Origin: Craspedostauros australis
Lineage: Eukaryota > Bacillariophyta > Bacillariophyceae > Mastogloiales > Achnanthaceae
Direction: 5' to 3'
Assembly: GCA_026770025.1 (NCBI GenBank)
Contig: JAMXDE010000057.1
Coordinates: forward strand, 248,001-312,000
Length of the DNA stretch: 64,000 bases
Within the stretch, counting starts at the first letter, position 1; the number at the start of each line of letters is the position of its first letter. Below are positions 62,971 through 64,000 of this stretch, in pieces. Below the pieces are notes generated by a model. It did not search any database. It saw only the letters and a list, made by a program, of their open reading frames with translations, and had not been told where the DNA came from. The translations under genes were made by a program, and so were the position numbers.

Positions 62971-64000
62971 TTACCAATATGAAGCAGAACAGAATTGAGC
63001 AGAACGGAGTGAATTGGATTGGATTGGATTGAAACAGAGAATGAAAACGACTGCGATAGTGTAATGCATGAATAGCGATCCTTCAATATCTGCGTGTTAA
63101 GATTCTTCACATGATCGGACTTGTGGTGTCGCACAGTCGTCTGAGCATGCATGGTAGGTACGTGTATTGTAATAGGCACTAGTCATAGTACGAGACATGA
63201 ATGCGCCCAACACCAGTATCCAGAGACAACAGCGTTCGGGTGGATTGAGTCATGAATTTTGGTTCGTGGAGCAAAACAGTCCACTTTGATGCGCCAATTT
63301 CCCAACGAGGAAATTCACGAACCAGCCCTTTTGAAGTGCCGATTTCCACCAACCAGCCTGTTTTGACACTATTTAGTGGTTCAAAACGTCCAGATGTCCA
63401 TACGACATCTCATGGACACAGAGGTTTCCCAGCGACTTGGAAGGTTAGTATGTAAATATAGACTAACTACACCACACAGGAAAAGTACAAGCCACGTCAT
63501 ATATGTTTGTCATGAATGCCATAGAATGCGTGTAAACAGTCCATACGAATATGTAACATCTAATTAAGGGATAATTACTACTTTAGTTTGTTGGTATGTG
63601 CATAATCCACCTGTTTGCTCCACCTCTTTGCGTTGTGGATCGTATTCTGACCAAACCTTCATTGAAAAGGATAAAATACTACATTCTAACAAGATCGGCG
63701 CATCGAGGGCATTCCCATGGGTATAAATCCAGCTTGCAAGTGACTGGATCCAGCTAGAAGGTGTTGCAGATTATACGCGATCACATCATGTGATACCGCA
63801 CAGTGACTGTGTGCGGTGTGCAGAGCTTTACCCAAACCTTCATATGAAAGATCCAACATTTAAAATTCTACCAACCCCATCATTGCAACGGCGCTTCAAT
63901 AGGCACGGGGGTGGCTTGGGAGGATCTGGATCCTTCTTGAAGAAGTGCTGGTATCCAAATCTACGGATCTTGTGATACTGTGTGGCACACATGATGCTGT
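62971..64000. other. Downstream region to the window edge, no supported gene
   Basis: About 1 kb with only short frames (up to 70 residues) on either strand and no recognisable motif, repeat or structured RNA. A GGATT(A/G)-type short repeat (GAATTGGATTGGATTGGATT) lies at about 63011-63031. Confidence 0.5.

Overview
The window is nuclear DNA of a eukaryote, most likely a stramenopile and probably a diatom. The pointers are GT-AG introns with pyrimidine-rich acceptors, a giant surface protein built of Pro/Ser/Thr repeats of the kind common in diatoms, Cys-rich SCNG-type repeat proteins, a Spondin_N-like secreted protein, a diatom-style Ty1/copia element, and mostly single-exon genes far apart. 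The assignment rests on family recognition only; no database search was possible.

Layout. 1-7.3 kb: a four-PDZ scaffold gene (+) converges on a long STAND/AAA_16-type ATPase (-). 7.3-9.7 kb: no convincing gene. 9.7-23.1 kb: one gene that I model with six exons. It encodes a ~4150-residue membrane-anchored protein whose outer part is ~123 copies of a 63-bp repeat followed by ~14 copies of a 93-bp repeat. 23.2-23.8 kb: a short non-autonomous inverted-repeat element. 25.2-26.1 kb: a two-exon secreted Spondin_N-like gene. 26.5-38.7 kb: a second, more diverged STAND ATPase gene (-), cut in two by a whole-looking, very young 7.5-kb copia element. 39.0-42.5 kb: a decayed DNA transposon with long inverted repeats and a DDE transposase relic. 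43.1-47.7 kb: a third STAND ATPase (-), a close paralogue of the first. 49.3-50.6 kb: a Cys-rich repeat protein. 50.9-54.6 kb: a piggyBac-type element with one in-frame stop and a large 8-bp minisatellite. 57.4-58.4 kb: a secreted, possibly GPI-anchored protein. 59.7-61.4 kb: an ACC-synthase-like PLP aminotransferase with an N-terminal hydrophobic anchor. 61.9-63.0 kb: a dynamitin (dynactin subunit 2) gene. The rest is intergenic.

The genes do not form a pathway. Two themes recur. One is a local family of three STAND ATPases, all on the minus strand; in the two intact copies a Cys-rich insertion sits inside the nucleotide-binding domain. The other is a set of secreted or surface proteins whose start codons follow A/C-rich, T-poor leaders. 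The strongest candidates for something not yet described are the giant surface protein, with its row of symmetric phase-2 mini-exons ahead of the membrane span, and the Cys-inserted STAND ATPases.
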